A stretch of 64,000 nucleotides of DNA from Panacagrimonas sp965216845 (GCA_965216845.1 OZ244200.1:2542001-2606000), one strand, 5' to 3'. Shown: positions 34,076-43,187, numbered from the stretch's first letter. The notes: generated by a model not told the origin, from the sequence alone. Made by a program: numbers and translations.

Positions 34076-34864
34076 ATGACACCTGCCCTGTTGATCGCCG
34101 CCCTCACCGCGCCGCTTTACCTCGGTTTCGGTCTCTGCGCCTGGAAAAAGCACGCCGGCGGCCTGAACTACGTGCCCGCCGCCTTGCTGTTGCACCTGTT
34201 GGCGCTTGGATTCGGCGCGGTCGACCAGGGCAATCTGCGCATCGGCGTCACCGAAGCGGCGTCCCTGTTCGCATGGCAGGCCGCCACCTTGCTGTGGCTG
34301 TTCAGCCTGCGCGAGCCCATCAGCATCAACGGCGCGGCGCTGTATCCATTGGCCGCGATATTCGTGCTGCTGGCGGCGGTGAACCCCTCGCCGGTCAGTG
34401 AGGTGGCGATCAGCAACTGGAAAGTCAGCCTGCATGTGCTGCTGTCATTGCTCTCGGCCGGCCTGCTGACCCTGGCCGCTGCCCAAGCGATCACCCTGGC
34501 GATCCAGGAACGGCTCCTGCACCGCCATGTGCTGTCGCCGGCCGACGGCCGACTGCCGCCGTTGCAGACCATGGAGCGGATTCTGTTTCAACTGGTTTGC
34601 GTCGGCTTTGCCTTGCTCAGCCTCACGCTGTTGTCCGGCTTGTGGTTCGTCAACGACTGGCTGGCGCAGCACCTGGCGCACAAGACGGTGTTGTCGATTC
34701 TGGCCTGGGTCATTTTCGGCGTGTTGTTGTGGGGTCGTTGGCGTTATGGCTGGCGTGGTCGCACGGCCGTTCGCTGGGCGCTGTCCGGCTATGCCACGCT
34801 GATTCTGGGCTATTTCGGCAGCAAGTTAATCCTGGAACAAATCCTTGGAAAACATTGGGTTTGA
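34076..34864 (+). CDS. ypjD: CcsA-family inner membrane protein (YpjD-like)
   Basis: A 262-residue membrane protein with about eight hydrophobic helices and the CcsA/CcmC-type core (SNWKVSLHVLLSLLSAGLL; ILAWVIFGVLLWGRWRYGWRGRTAVRWALSGY), with histidines typical of haem-handling relatives. It belongs to the cytochrome c assembly family, but YpjD itself has no proven haem role. Position beside ffh and a CNNM/CorC protein matches E. coli. The start is ATG 34076. Confidence 0.88.
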   Translation: MTPALLIAALTAPLYLGFGLCAWKKHAGGLNYVPAALLLHLLALGFGAVDQGNLRIGVTEAASLFAWQAATLLWLFSLREPISINGAALYPLAAIFVLLAAVNPSPVSEVAISNWKVSLHVLLSLLSAGLLTLAAAQAITLAIQERLLHRHVLSPADGRLPPLQTMERILFQLVCVGFALLSLTLLSGLWFVNDWLAQHLAHKTVLSILAWVIFGVLLWGRWRYGWRGRTAVRWALSGYATLILGYFGSKLILEQILGKHWV

Positions 34865-34946
34865 TGAACAACTTGAAGCTTACTTGCTTGACAGTTTCCC
34901 GCCGCATCCCGTAACAAGGCCAACGGTGCGATGACCCGACCGCCTC

Positions 34947-36248
34947 TTGAACGAAATCCCGATACCGGTTTTATTCGGCCTGCTGTTTGTCCTGTTGACG
35001 CTTTCGGCGTTTTTTTCCAGCTCCGAAACCGGCCTGATGACCATGAACCGGTACCGTCTGAAGACGCGTGCCAGAACCGGCCAGCGCGCGGCAAAGCTGG
35101 CGCAGCGCATGCTGGAACGGCCTGATCGACTGATCGGCACCATCCTGCTGGGCAACAACTTCATCAACAGCCTGGCGGCGGCAGTGGCGACCATGATCGC
35201 CATTCGCCTGTATCCGGGCGATACCGGCATTGCCATCGCCACCGGCTCGCTCACCATCGCCTTGCTGATCTTTTCCGAGGTCACGCCCAAAACCTTCGCC
35301 GCAGTGCATCCCGAACGCATCGCGCTGCCCGCGGCCTTCGTGCTGTGGCCGCTGATGCGTCTGTTTTATCCCATTGTCTGGGCGGTCACCTTGGTCTCCA
35401 ACGGCATTCTGCGATTAGTGGGCGTCACCCCCGAAGAAGCCGCCCAACACAGCCTGAGTACTGAAGAATTGCGCACCGTGGTTGCCGAAGCCGGCGCCAT
35501 GATTCCCAAGCGTCACCAGAAAATGCTGCTGTCGATTCTGGATCTGGAAAACGGCACGGTGGAAGACATCATGGTGCCGCGCAATGAAATCATCGGCATC
35601 GACATCTCCGAACCCTGGGAGACGGTGCAGCAGCAGCTGATCAGCAGCGAACATACCCGCCTGCCGGTGTTCGACGGCTCCATTGACGAGTTGATCGGCG
35701 TGATTCACCTGCGACGCACGGTGCGCGTGATTTCCGAGGAGCGCCTCAATCACAATGCCATTCGCAGCCTGGCGCGTGAACCCTATTTCATTCCCGAAGG
35801 CACGCCGCTGAATCAGCAGCTGCTGAACTTCCAGAATCAGAAACGGCGAATCGGCTTCGTCGTCGATGAGTACGGCGATATCCAGGGGCTGGTCACGCTG
35901 GAAGACATCCTGGAAGAAGTGGTTGGCGAATTCACCTCCGACCCGGCCACGCGCATCAAGAATGTGTATGCCGACCCCGACGGCAGCTTCCGCGTCACCG
36001 GCACCGTGACGCTACGCAGCCTGAATCGGTCGCTGGACTGGAAGCTGCCAACCGACGGTCCCAAAACCATCAACGGCCTGATCCTGGAAAAGCTGGAAGC
36101 CATTCCCCAGACCGGCAAGGAAGTGGAGATTGCCGGCTACCGGTTTTCCATCACCGAAACGCGCGCCAACGCCGTCAAGTCCGCGCGCGTGCGCCCGCCG
36201 GGAAAACCCCCGAACGACAAATCCAGAACGGCCAACGCCTCTGGCTGA
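34947..36248 (+). CDS. CNNM/CorB-CorC-type magnesium efflux transporter
   Basis: A 433-residue protein: N-terminal DUF21 transmembrane domain (FFSSSETGLMTMNRYRLK, ILLGNNFINSLAAA, SEVTPKTFAAVHPERIA), then a CBS pair (VEDIMVPRNEIIGID; GFVVDEYGDIQGLVTLEDILEE) and a C-terminal CorC/HlyC domain (GSFRVTGTVTLRSLNR). CNNM/CorB proteins export Mg2+ with ATP sensing by CBS domains. The start is TTG 34947 without a clear ribosome site; no ATG lies at a suitable place. Confidence 0.9.
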   Translation: MNEIPIPVLFGLLFVLLTLSAFFSSSETGLMTMNRYRLKTRARTGQRAAKLAQRMLERPDRLIGTILLGNNFINSLAAAVATMIAIRLYPGDTGIAIATGSLTIALLIFSEVTPKTFAAVHPERIALPAAFVLWPLMRLFYPIVWAVTLVSNGILRLVGVTPEEAAQHSLSTEELRTVVAEAGAMIPKRHQKMLLSILDLENGTVEDIMVPRNEIIGIDISEPWETVQQQLISSEHTRLPVFDGSIDELIGVIHLRRTVRVISEERLNHNAIRSLAREPYFIPEGTPLNQQLLNFQNQKRRIGFVVDEYGDIQGLVTLEDILEEVVGEFTSDPATRIKNVYADPDGSFRVTGTVTLRSLNRSLDWKLPTDGPKTINGLILEKLEAIPQTGKEVEIAGYRFSITETRANAVKSARVRPPGKPPNDKSRTANASG

Positions 36249-36285
36249 AACCGTCGCCCAATCAGCCACCCCGGGGGCGCTCCGC

Positions 36286-36291
36286 TATAAT
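36286..36291 (+). promoter_or_regulatory. -10 element of acnA
   Basis: A perfect TATAAT lies 60 bp ahead of the acnA start. No good -35 is present 16-18 bp upstream, which suggests an activator-dependent promoter. Confidence 0.55.
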
Positions 36292-36350
36292 TGTCGGCTG
36301 CTTGAGCACATCGCTCATCTTTATCGTCACCTTCATAACGGGAGCCAGAC

Positions 36351-39011
36351 ATGACGGACAGTTTTCAGTCCAAATCCAGCCTCAGCGTTGGCAACAAGAA
36401 CTACAGCTATTACAACCTCAAGGCTCTGGAACCCAAGTTCAACCTGGCACGCCTGCCCTACTCCATCAAGGTGCTGCTGGAAAACCTGTTGCGTCACGAA
36501 GACGGTGTGAATACCACCGCCGCCGATATCGAAGCGCTGGCCGGCGCGAATTTCAAGAACCTGCCGAAGAACGACATCAACTTCACCCCGGCGCGGGTGA
36601 TTCTGCAGGACTTCACCGGCGTGCCCTGCGTGGTGGATCTGGCGGCGATGCGCGACGCCATCACCAAGCTCGGCGGCAACGCTTCCAAAGTCAACCCGCT
36701 GTGTCCGGTGGAGCTGGTTATTGATCACTCGGTGATGATTGATCACTACGGCTCCAAGGATGCGCTGGATCTCAACGCCAAGGTTGAGTTCAACCGCAAC
36801 AAGGAACGCTACACCTTTCTGCGCTGGGGCCAGGAAGCGCTGAAGAACTTCAAGGCGGTGCCGCCGGACACCGGCATCGTGCATCAGGTCAACATCGAAT
36901 ATCTGGCGCGCGTGGTGTTCGAAAACGAAGACGGCATGCTCTACCCGGACAGCTGCTTCGGCACCGACTCGCACACCACCATGGTCAACGGCATCGGCGT
37001 GCTGGGCTGGGGCGTGGGCGGCATTGAGGCCGAAGCGGCGATGCTCGGCCAGCCCTCTTCCATGCTGATTCCGGAAGTCATCGGTGTGCGCGTGTCCGGC
37101 AGGCTGGCCGAAGGCGCCACCGCCACCGATCTGGTGCTGACCGTCACCGAGATGCTGCGCAAGCGTGGCGTGGTGGAAAAGTTCGTCGAATTCTTCGGCC
37201 CCGGGCTGGCCAATCTGTCGGCCTCGGACCGCAACACCATCGCCAACATGGGCCCCGAATACGGCGCCACCTGCGGCATCTTCCCCATCGATCAGGAAAC
37301 CCTGAACTATCTGAAACTGACCGGCCGCAGCGACGATCAGATCGCGGTGGTCGAGGCCTACGCCAAGGCCCAGGGCATGTGGTGGACGCCGGATGCCCCC
37401 GAGGCTGAATACACCGACGTACTGGAGCTGGACCTGGGCAGCATCCAGCCCTCGCTGGCCGGCCCCAAGCGTCCGCAGGACCGCGTGCTGCTGTCGGACG
37501 TCAAGGCCAACTATCGCGCCGCGTTCGACGCCGAACAGAAACTGCGCCCCACCGCCGGCCCCGCCAGCGTCACCGACCGCGGCGAAACCTTCGAACTCAA
37601 GGATGGCGCGGTGGTGATCGCCGCCATCACCTCCTGCACCAACACCTCCAACCCAAGCGTTTTGATCGGCGCCGGCCTGCTGGCGCGCAAGGCGCGCGAA
37701 CTGGGCCTGAAAACCAAGCCCTGGGTCAAGACCTCATTAGCGCCTGGATCGCTGGCGGTCACCGAGTATCTGAAGAAGGCCGGCCTGATTGACGATCTGG
37801 AATACCTGGGTTTCCACGTTGCCGCCTACGGCTGCACCACCTGCATCGGCAATTCCGGGCCGCTGAATGAGCCCATCGGCAAAGCGATTCAGGACAACAA
37901 GCTGAGCGTTTCGGCGGTGCTGTCCGGCAACCGCAACTTCGAAGGCCGCGTGCATCAGGACGTGCGCATGAACTATCTGGCCTCGCCGCCGCTGGTGGTC
38001 GCCTATGCGCTGGCCGGCAGCACCGATCTGGACCTGACCTCCGAGGCCATCGGTCAGGACAAGAACGGCAAGGACGTGTTCCTGAAGGACATCTGGCCCA
38101 GCAATCAGGAAATTCAGCAAACCGTTGCCCAAAGCGTGACCTCCGATCTGTTCAAGGCCAGCTATGCCGACGTGCTCAAGGGCGATGCCCGCTGGCAATC
38201 CATTGAAGTCAAGAAATCCGAGACCTATCCCTGGGACGGCAGCAGCACCTACATCCAGAATCCGCCCTACTTCGAAGGCATGACCCTGACCCCGCCGGGC
38301 GTGACCCCGATTCAGGGCGCGCGCTGTCTGGCGCTGCTGGGTGATTCCATCACCACCGACCACATCAGCCCGGCCGGCGTCATCAAGCAGGACGGCCCGG
38401 CCGGTGAATATCTGGAAGCACGCGGTGTCTCCAAGACTGATTTCAACAGCTTCGGCTCACGTCGCGGCAACCACGAAATCATGATGCGCGGCACCTTTGC
38501 CAACACCCGCATCAAGAACCAGATGACGCCGGGCGTGGAAGGCGGCGTCAGCCGTCACATCAACGGCGCCGCCGGTGACGTGGAACCGATCTACGACGTG
38601 GCGATGAAATACGCCGCCAGCAACACGCCGCTGATCGTGCTCGCCGGCAAGGAATACGGCACCGGCTCCAGCCGCGACTGGGCCGCCAAGGGCACCATCC
38701 TGCTGGGCGTCAAAGCGGTGATTTCCGAAAGCTTCGAGCGCATCCACCGCTCCAACCTGGTCGGCATGGGCGTGCTGCCGCTGAACTTCATGGAAGGCGA
38801 ATCCGCCGAATCACTGGGCCTGGACGGCACCGAAACCTTCGACTTCGACGGCCTGCAAGTCGGCGCCACCGAAGTCAGCGTCACCGCCAACAAAGCCGAC
38901 GGCAGCAGCCAAAGCTTCAAGGCCCGTGTACGCATCAACACCCCCAAGGAATGGGACTACTACGTCCACGGCGGCGTCCTGCAATACATGTTGAGACAGA
39001 TGGCGGCCTGA
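36351..39011 (+). CDS. acnA: Aconitate hydratase A
   Basis: An 886-residue 4Fe-4S aconitase of the AcnA/IRP type. It isomerises citrate and isocitrate in the TCA cycle. Cluster cysteines are in AITSCTNTSNPSVLIG and GCTTCIGNSGPLNEP. Other active-site parts are CPVELVIDHSVM, DSCFGTDSHTTMVNG, and the C-terminal swivel domain with KEYGTGSSRDWAAKG. A ribosome site GGGAG precedes ATG 36351. A tandem array of structured repeats starts at its stop codon. Confidence 0.98.
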   Translation: MTDSFQSKSSLSVGNKNYSYYNLKALEPKFNLARLPYSIKVLLENLLRHEDGVNTTAADIEALAGANFKNLPKNDINFTPARVILQDFTGVPCVVDLAAMRDAITKLGGNASKVNPLCPVELVIDHSVMIDHYGSKDALDLNAKVEFNRNKERYTFLRWGQEALKNFKAVPPDTGIVHQVNIEYLARVVFENEDGMLYPDSCFGTDSHTTMVNGIGVLGWGVGGIEAEAAMLGQPSSMLIPEVIGVRVSGRLAEGATATDLVLTVTEMLRKRGVVEKFVEFFGPGLANLSASDRNTIANMGPEYGATCGIFPIDQETLNYLKLTGRSDDQIAVVEAYAKAQGMWWTPDAPEAEYTDVLELDLGSIQPSLAGPKRPQDRVLLSDVKANYRAAFDAEQKLRPTAGPASVTDRGETFELKDGAVVIAAITSCTNTSNPSVLIGAGLLARKARELGLKTKPWVKTSLAPGSLAVTEYLKKAGLIDDLEYLGFHVAAYGCTTCIGNSGPLNEPIGKAIQDNKLSVSAVLSGNRNFEGRVHQDVRMNYLASPPLVVAYALAGSTDLDLTSEAIGQDKNGKDVFLKDIWPSNQEIQQTVAQSVTSDLFKASYADVLKGDARWQSIEVKKSETYPWDGSSTYIQNPPYFEGMTLTPPGVTPIQGARCLALLGDSITTDHISPAGVIKQDGPAGEYLEARGVSKTDFNSFGSRRGNHEIMMRGTFANTRIKNQMTPGVEGGVSRHINGAAGDVEPIYDVAMKYAASNTPLIVLAGKEYGTGSSRDWAAKGTILLGVKAVISESFERIHRSNLVGMGVLPLNFMEGESAESLGLDGTETFDFDGLQVGATEVSVTANKADGSSQSFKARVRINTPKEWDYYVHGGVLQYMLRQMAA

Positions 39012-39460
39012 GCCCCGAGCGAGGGGCCCCACGAAGTGGGGATCGCCGGCAAGCGAAGGCCGATCGAATTCAGAATTCAGCCGAACCCTGCTTAGACCCC
39101 GAGGGGCCCCGCAAAGCGGGGATCGCCGGCAGGCGAAGGCCGATCGAATTCAGAATTCAGCCGAACCCTGCTTAGACCCCGAGGGGCCCCACGAAGCGGG
39201 GATCGCCGGCAGGCGAAGGCCGATCAAATTCAGAATTCAGCCGAACCCTGCGGCCTGAGCCCCGAGCGAGGGGCCCCACGAAGTGGGGATCGTCGGCAAG
39301 CGAAGGCCGATCGAATTCAGCCTTCCCCAGCTTAGATCCCGAGCCCCCCACACAGCGGGGATCGATGGCAAGGCGAAGGTCGATCAAAATCCGGCTCAGC
39401 CTTGCCAATCGCGGTAAACACCGCCCCCGCTGGCAAAGCCAGCGGGATCGCCGTCAAGCG
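39003..39460. repeat. Six-copy array of about 80-bp hairpin repeats after acnA
   Basis: Units begin GAGGGGCCCC at 39021, 39101, 39181, 39268, then diverge at 39341 and 39426. Spacings are 80, 80, 87, 73 and 85 bp. Each has a hairpin followed by GATCGCCGGCAAGCGAAGGC and an AATTCAG-rich part. Hairpins: CCCCAC-GAA-GTGGGG (copies 1, 4), CCCCGC-AAA-GCGGGG (copy 2), CCCGCTGGC-AAA-GCCAGCGGG (copy 6). Segment 39003-39073, including the acnA stop, recurs at 39250-39320 with one mismatch. No U-run follows the hairpins. Confidence 0.9.
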
Positions 39461-39803
39461 GCCGCTCAACCGGATTCGGTACTCGAGGTTTCCCGCTCAG
39501 CGCTGCCATATCGCGGTCATCGAACAACAAGCGAACCCAGGCATCGCATCTGAAACCAAGGCATGCAGCCGGGCTGACATCGGGCCTTGCGACAACACGG
39601 ATTGATTCGGCCATCACAATCCCGCCAGGACCTGTGGCCCGAAACGATGAGCGGGTGGCCCGCCATCTGCGGACCACCGCTGAACACGCCCTGGGACAGG
39701 CTGGCGCTCGCCCTGCGCCATCACTGGTGACGCTGGTTGCGGACGCGAGCCGCGCCGCAGCACTGGCCAAAGTGAGCCGAGCACGACAGTTGGCGACGAC
39801 GGG
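39461..39803. other. About 340 bp with no supported gene
   Basis: Open frames exist on both strands, as expected at this GC content, but none resembles a known protein or has a ribosome site. I see no hairpin-tail repeats beyond the sixth array unit. Confidence 0.5.
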
Positions 39804-40736
39804 TCAGCCGGCTCTTCGTCGACGGCTGGTTCGCCACATCATCCACACCCCGCTGACCGCCAGAAGGATCGCGGCCAGGCCAACCGCGTTGATCACGTAG
39901 ACACCGAACCGGCCGAACAGATGGCCGCTATGCGCGTCCAGCAACAGGTGTTCGAGCGATACCGTCGGCCGCGAATAGGGAATCAGCGATTCGCGCTGGT
40001 CCTCGGACAGATCCTGAACGGTGGACCAGGCAACCTGGGCGTTGTTCTCCAGCGGATACCAGGACAGGCCTTCCCGGGAGATGTAGGTTTGGCTGCCGTC
40101 GATGGCGACCAGACGCTCACCGTTGATCTCAACCCAGCCGATGCGATCAATGGCGCGCATCGGCAGCAACATGGACGTACCCAGCACATCCACCAGCACG
40201 CCGTCGAGCGTCAGCAACACCACTTCGTTGGGAGTGGCGATGAACAGCATGGGGCGCTCGACATGGCCACCGGCGACCATGCCGATCGGGCCGTCGATCT
40301 TGTGGGCGATCGCTTTGCCATTGAGAACGGTTTGTTCCTTGGTACTCGCCAGCCAGCGATTGCCGGCAAAATAGCCACTCACCGGCGGTTCCGGATGCAA
40401 TCCATACAGCGCCATGACCCAGGACCAATCCACCCGAACGGTGTCATAACCCCAGCTCGGACTCTGATTGATGAGCACCCCGCTGAGGCCGAGCCAGCCC
40501 ATGAACAGGAACGCAAACAGGCCGGCGCGCTTGTGCCATTGACGCAATATCAGGTTCAGATTCTTGCGCGTGCGCGAAGCACCGCTGGCTGCGCCGTCGG
40601 TGGTGCCCGCAAAGGTACGAAGCCGCCAGTTCGCAATCTGTCCACGCATCCGATTCGGCGATGATATCGGCGGACCGTTGTTCACCGACAGCCCGGCGAC
40701 TTCATCAACGGTGATGCTGTCCGGATCTTCAGCCAT
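39804..40736 (-). CDS. PepSY-associated transmembrane protein
   Basis: A 310-residue membrane protein with an N-terminal cytoplasmic stretch, one helix (WHKRAGLFAFLFMGWLGLSGVLI), a periplasmic domain (about residues 90-270) and a C-terminal helix (VYVINAVGLAAILLAVSGVWMMW). This is the PepSY-TM layout that transfers electrons or reducing power across the membrane, often with FMN-binding partners. The start overlaps the FMN-binding gene by 8 bp, so the two work as a unit. Confidence 0.8.
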   Translation of the reverse strand: MAEDPDSITVDEVAGLSVNNGPPISSPNRMRGQIANWRLRTFAGTTDGAASGASRTRKNLNLILRQWHKRAGLFAFLFMGWLGLSGVLINQSPSWGYDTVRVDWSWVMALYGLHPEPPVSGYFAGNRWLASTKEQTVLNGKAIAHKIDGPIGMVAGGHVERPMLFIATPNEVVLLTLDGVLVDVLGTSMLLPMRAIDRIGWVEINGERLVAIDGSQTYISREGLSWYPLENNAQVAWSTVQDLSEDQRESLIPYSRPTVSLEHLLLDAHSGHLFGRFGVYVINAVGLAAILLAVSGVWMMWRTSRRRRAG

Positions 40737-41118
40737 CGCCTGGCACCAGGGCGTCCAGCTCGATGGCGGTGCGCGACATGCGCTGCATCATCTTCACCGA
40801 GTAGGTGGCGCCGGAAATATTGTCCACTTGCCGGTCCAGACCATCGCCATTGGCCTTGGCGCCGAACAACTGCTTCAGGAAAGACATCTCGCCAACCTGC
40901 TCGCCCCGGGATTCACGGTAGGTCAGCACGCGGACATGCTCGAGCACGCCATTGTTGACGACAAAGCCCGCAGTCGTGGGCACGTACCCTTCCTTGCCGA
41001 TGTCATCAAAGATCCAGGCGGTACGACCGCCGCTGGCCCAGTACCTGAGCCGCTGCTGCGGGTAGCGGCGACCGAACACCGTGCTGATGCGGGCCTGCTT
41101 TGGCCTCGGTCGGCGGCG
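40729..41118 (-). pseudogene. FMN-binding domain protein, 5' part lost or out of frame
   Basis: QQRLRYWASGGRTAWIFDDIG, then GVLEHVRVLTYRESRG and DNISGATYSVKMMQRM form an FMN-binding domain of the NqrC/RnfG type; the Thr of SGATYS is the covalent flavin site. In the same frame a TGA at 41119-41121 closes it upstream, leaving no signal peptide and no proper start (first GTG at 41079). Relatives carry an exported N-terminal part. The coding sense resumes in another frame upstream, so the gene looks frameshifted or deletion-fused. Usual partner is the overlapping PepSY gene. Confidence 0.7.
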
Positions 41119-41473
41119 TCACGCTGATGGAGAGCGAAGCAAGCCGCCTGTCGAGCATGCGGCTGTTGTCGGTCAGCGTGGCCGACTCGGGCGTCGACAC
41201 CGGCGCTGAATCGATGACAGGCGCTGCATCAGCGGCGTCGGCCGTGGCCGTTGCCACGGCCGTACCGGAGACCGACACCAGATCAACCACGGTCATGCTC
41301 GGGCTGGAGGCGGGCGCCGGCTCATCCGCAGACTCGATGATCCACGAAGCCAGCAGCAGTACGAGCAGATGCAGCAGGACCGACGCCGCCCCGCCGGCGC
41401 CGAGTCTGCCCGCCGGCTTCCTCAAAGCCGGCAGGTCCGTTCGTTCCGACACCCACAAGGCCGCTGTGGACAC
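41095..41473 (-). pseudogene. TonB-like N-terminal fragment joined out of frame to the FMN domain
   Basis: From ATG 41473 the product reads a short cytoplasmic segment, a membrane anchor (GGAASVLLHLLVLLLASWII) and a Pro/Ala/Ser/Thr-rich spacer containing MTVVDLVSVSG, which strongly resembles the start of TonB proteins. No TonB C-terminal domain follows. Near SVTPPTEAK a +1 step would continue directly into KQARIS...QQRLRYW of the FMN domain. Either one base was gained here, or a deletion fused tonB to the FMN-binding gene. Confidence 0.55.
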
Positions 41474-41500
41474 CGTTGCCGAGCGCCCGCGAACCCTCGA

Positions 41501-41992
41501 TCAGGGCAGTTTGGCGCTGAGTTTGACCACGTCGATACTCGACAGTTGGGGGATCGACTTGAGCTGCGCTGCGGAGGTGATGGGGCCGTTGCTGCGGCGA
41601 TAGGCGATGACTGCCTTGGCTTCCGGGCCGCTGAGCCCGAACGCCACGCCACGCAGCTGATCCTCGGTCGCGGTGTTGACATCCACCTTGATCGGCGTCG
41701 GCGTCGGCGTCGGCGTCGAGACAGTCGCAGCGACCGCCGTCGCAGGCGCGGCAACGGGAAGTTTCGACTTGAGCTTGGCAACGTCCACCGACGACAGCTT
41801 CGGAATCGACCTGAGCTGGGCTTCGGAGCGGATCGGGCCGTTGGCGCTGCGATAGGCGATGAGCGCTTCGGCCTCGGGCCCGCTGAGCCCGAACGACAGG
41901 CCGCGCAGTTCGGCTTCACTGGCGCTGTTGATGTCCACTTGCGCGTGCGCCGCGCCGACCGCAAAAACGGCCACAAACACATACTTTTTCAT
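41501..41992 (-). CDS. Secreted double helix-hairpin-helix (ComEA-like) protein
   Basis: A 163-residue protein from ATG 41992 with signal peptide MKKYVFVAVFAVGAAHA. It holds two copies of a ComEA-type HhH unit: DINSASEAELRGLSFGLSGP...and DVNTATEDQLRGVAFGLSGP..., each ending in SIPxLSSxDVxKL. They are joined by a PTPTPTP linker encoded by a (CGGCGT)n microsatellite at about 41693-41718. Such domains bind DNA at the cell surface during uptake, but other competence genes are absent here. The function is therefore open. Confidence 0.82.
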   Translation of the reverse strand: MKKYVFVAVFAVGAAHAQVDINSASEAELRGLSFGLSGPEAEALIAYRSANGPIRSEAQLRSIPKLSSVDVAKLKSKLPVAAPATAVAATVSTPTPTPTPIKVDVNTATEDQLRGVAFGLSGPEAKAVIAYRRSNGPITSAAQLKSIPQLSSIDVVKLSAKLP

Positions 41993-42051
41993 TACACATC
42001 TCCCACTTGGGTTGGAACGGTTGGTGGCTTTGGCCACGGGTTTCAATCGCG

Positions 42052-42708
42052 CTACAGCAATTCGGCCGCGGCGGTCACGGCACGGGCGGCGTCGCCCAGA
42101 CGGAGATTTCGATCCATGGCCATGCTGCGCAGGACTTCATGGGCCTTGTTTTCATCCAGACCGCGCCGCTTCATCAGCAGGCCCTTGGCCTTCTCGATAT
42201 CGCGCCGGTCGGCAAGCTTGAGCTTGGTATCTTCCAGCTCGCGCCGCATCGACTGAAACGCTTCGAACCGGGCCAGGGCGACTTCGATGATGGATTCGAG
42301 TCGTTCCGGTCGGATGTCGTCGGCCACGAAGGCGCTGACGCCGGCGTGCACGACGCTGCGGATGGTCCGGGCATCGCTGTGACGGGCGAACACGATCACC
42401 GGCCGCGGCGAATGGCGCTGCAGGGCCTGCAGGTGTTCAACGACCTGGCTGCTCATGGCGTCCAGCGCAAGCAGAATCAACTCCGGTTGGTAACGGTCCA
42501 CGGCCGTATCGAGCTGCGCCGTCGTCTCCGGCTTTGCGACGATCTGGTGATGCAGGCGCCTGAGCGCGTTCTCGGCCGCCTGGTAGCGCGCTGGATGATC
42601 TTCCACCAGCAACACGCGGAGCCAATGGCTTTGTGCACCCGAAGGCCTGGGCGCATCCGGATTTGACGGCTGCCTGAATTCCATTGCTTCAGCACAGGCG
42701 GTATTCAT
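42052..42708 (-). CDS. Response regulator with degenerate receiver and ANTAR domain
   Basis: A 218-residue NasT-like regulator from ATG 42708. Residues about 30-150 are a receiver domain (LRVLLVEDHPARYQAA), and the C-terminus is an ANTAR RNA-binding domain (LADRRDIEKAKGLLMKRRGLDENKAHEVLRSMA). ANTAR proteins prevent transcription termination by binding paired hairpins in leaders. The phospho-accepting Asp appears replaced: PELILLALDAMS shows Ala where DxD-type relatives have Asp. No nitrate genes are adjacent. Confidence 0.85.
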   Translation of the reverse strand: MNTACAEAMEFRQPSNPDAPRPSGAQSHWLRVLLVEDHPARYQAAENALRRLHHQIVAKPETTAQLDTAVDRYQPELILLALDAMSSQVVEHLQALQRHSPRPVIVFARHSDARTIRSVVHAGVSAFVADDIRPERLESIIEVALARFEAFQSMRRELEDTKLKLADRRDIEKAKGLLMKRRGLDENKAHEVLRSMAMDRNLRLGDAARAVTAAAELL

Positions 42709-43187
42709 CACAAAGTCTCCTGCGTACAAAGATGGTGCGCACCATGCGCCACGCACGATTCGTGCTGTACACATGGCACCGCTGCCAGCAAGCGGGGTGG
42801 TGAAGACATAGGGAGGTCAATGGACATTCTGGTTTGGGCACCCGTCTGGAAAAACCGCAAATTCCGTGACATGGACGCCGTTGCCCATCGATATACAACT
42901 GCCTTGCGACGCGCTGGTGTTCCCCCCGCCCCCCTTTGGGCAGGCGCGTCTTGTCGATGTCAAAGCGATCAGCAATTCACGTGCCAGCCGCTATCCGCCC
43001 GCGGTGTCGCTCGATGGCGGTGCGGTATGCGGCAAGGCCCGGCGCCGCCACTGCAAGCAAAGGCCGGACGCTGTCACGCTTCCGGCCAAACCCGAAGCGT
43101 TGCCGACGTGGCGTTCGCAAACAGTGGATGTGGGCGTCAGCGCCTGTGCGTTGCGACAACAACAATGCGTGAGCTGACAGCCTGGAT
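42709..43187. other. About 480 bp with no supported gene
   Basis: Lies between the ANTAR regulator start and the 3' end of the antiporter gene. Open frames on the plus strand lack recognisable domains or ribosome sites. It should contain the ANTAR gene promoter, but I find no strong -10/-35 pair. Confidence 0.45.

Noticed and set aside
38951..39408. Short frames inside the acnA repeat array
   Set aside because: Their repetitive translations come from the DNA repeats, with no ribosome sites.
39012..39460. CRISPR-like repeat array after acnA
   Set aside because: The supposed spacers are themselves repeats of each other, unit length is about 80 bp, and no cas genes are present.
39396..39770. 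124-codon minus-strand frame before the PepSY gene
   Set aside because: It runs through the last repeat unit and gives a Pro/Ala/Arg-rich product without family features.
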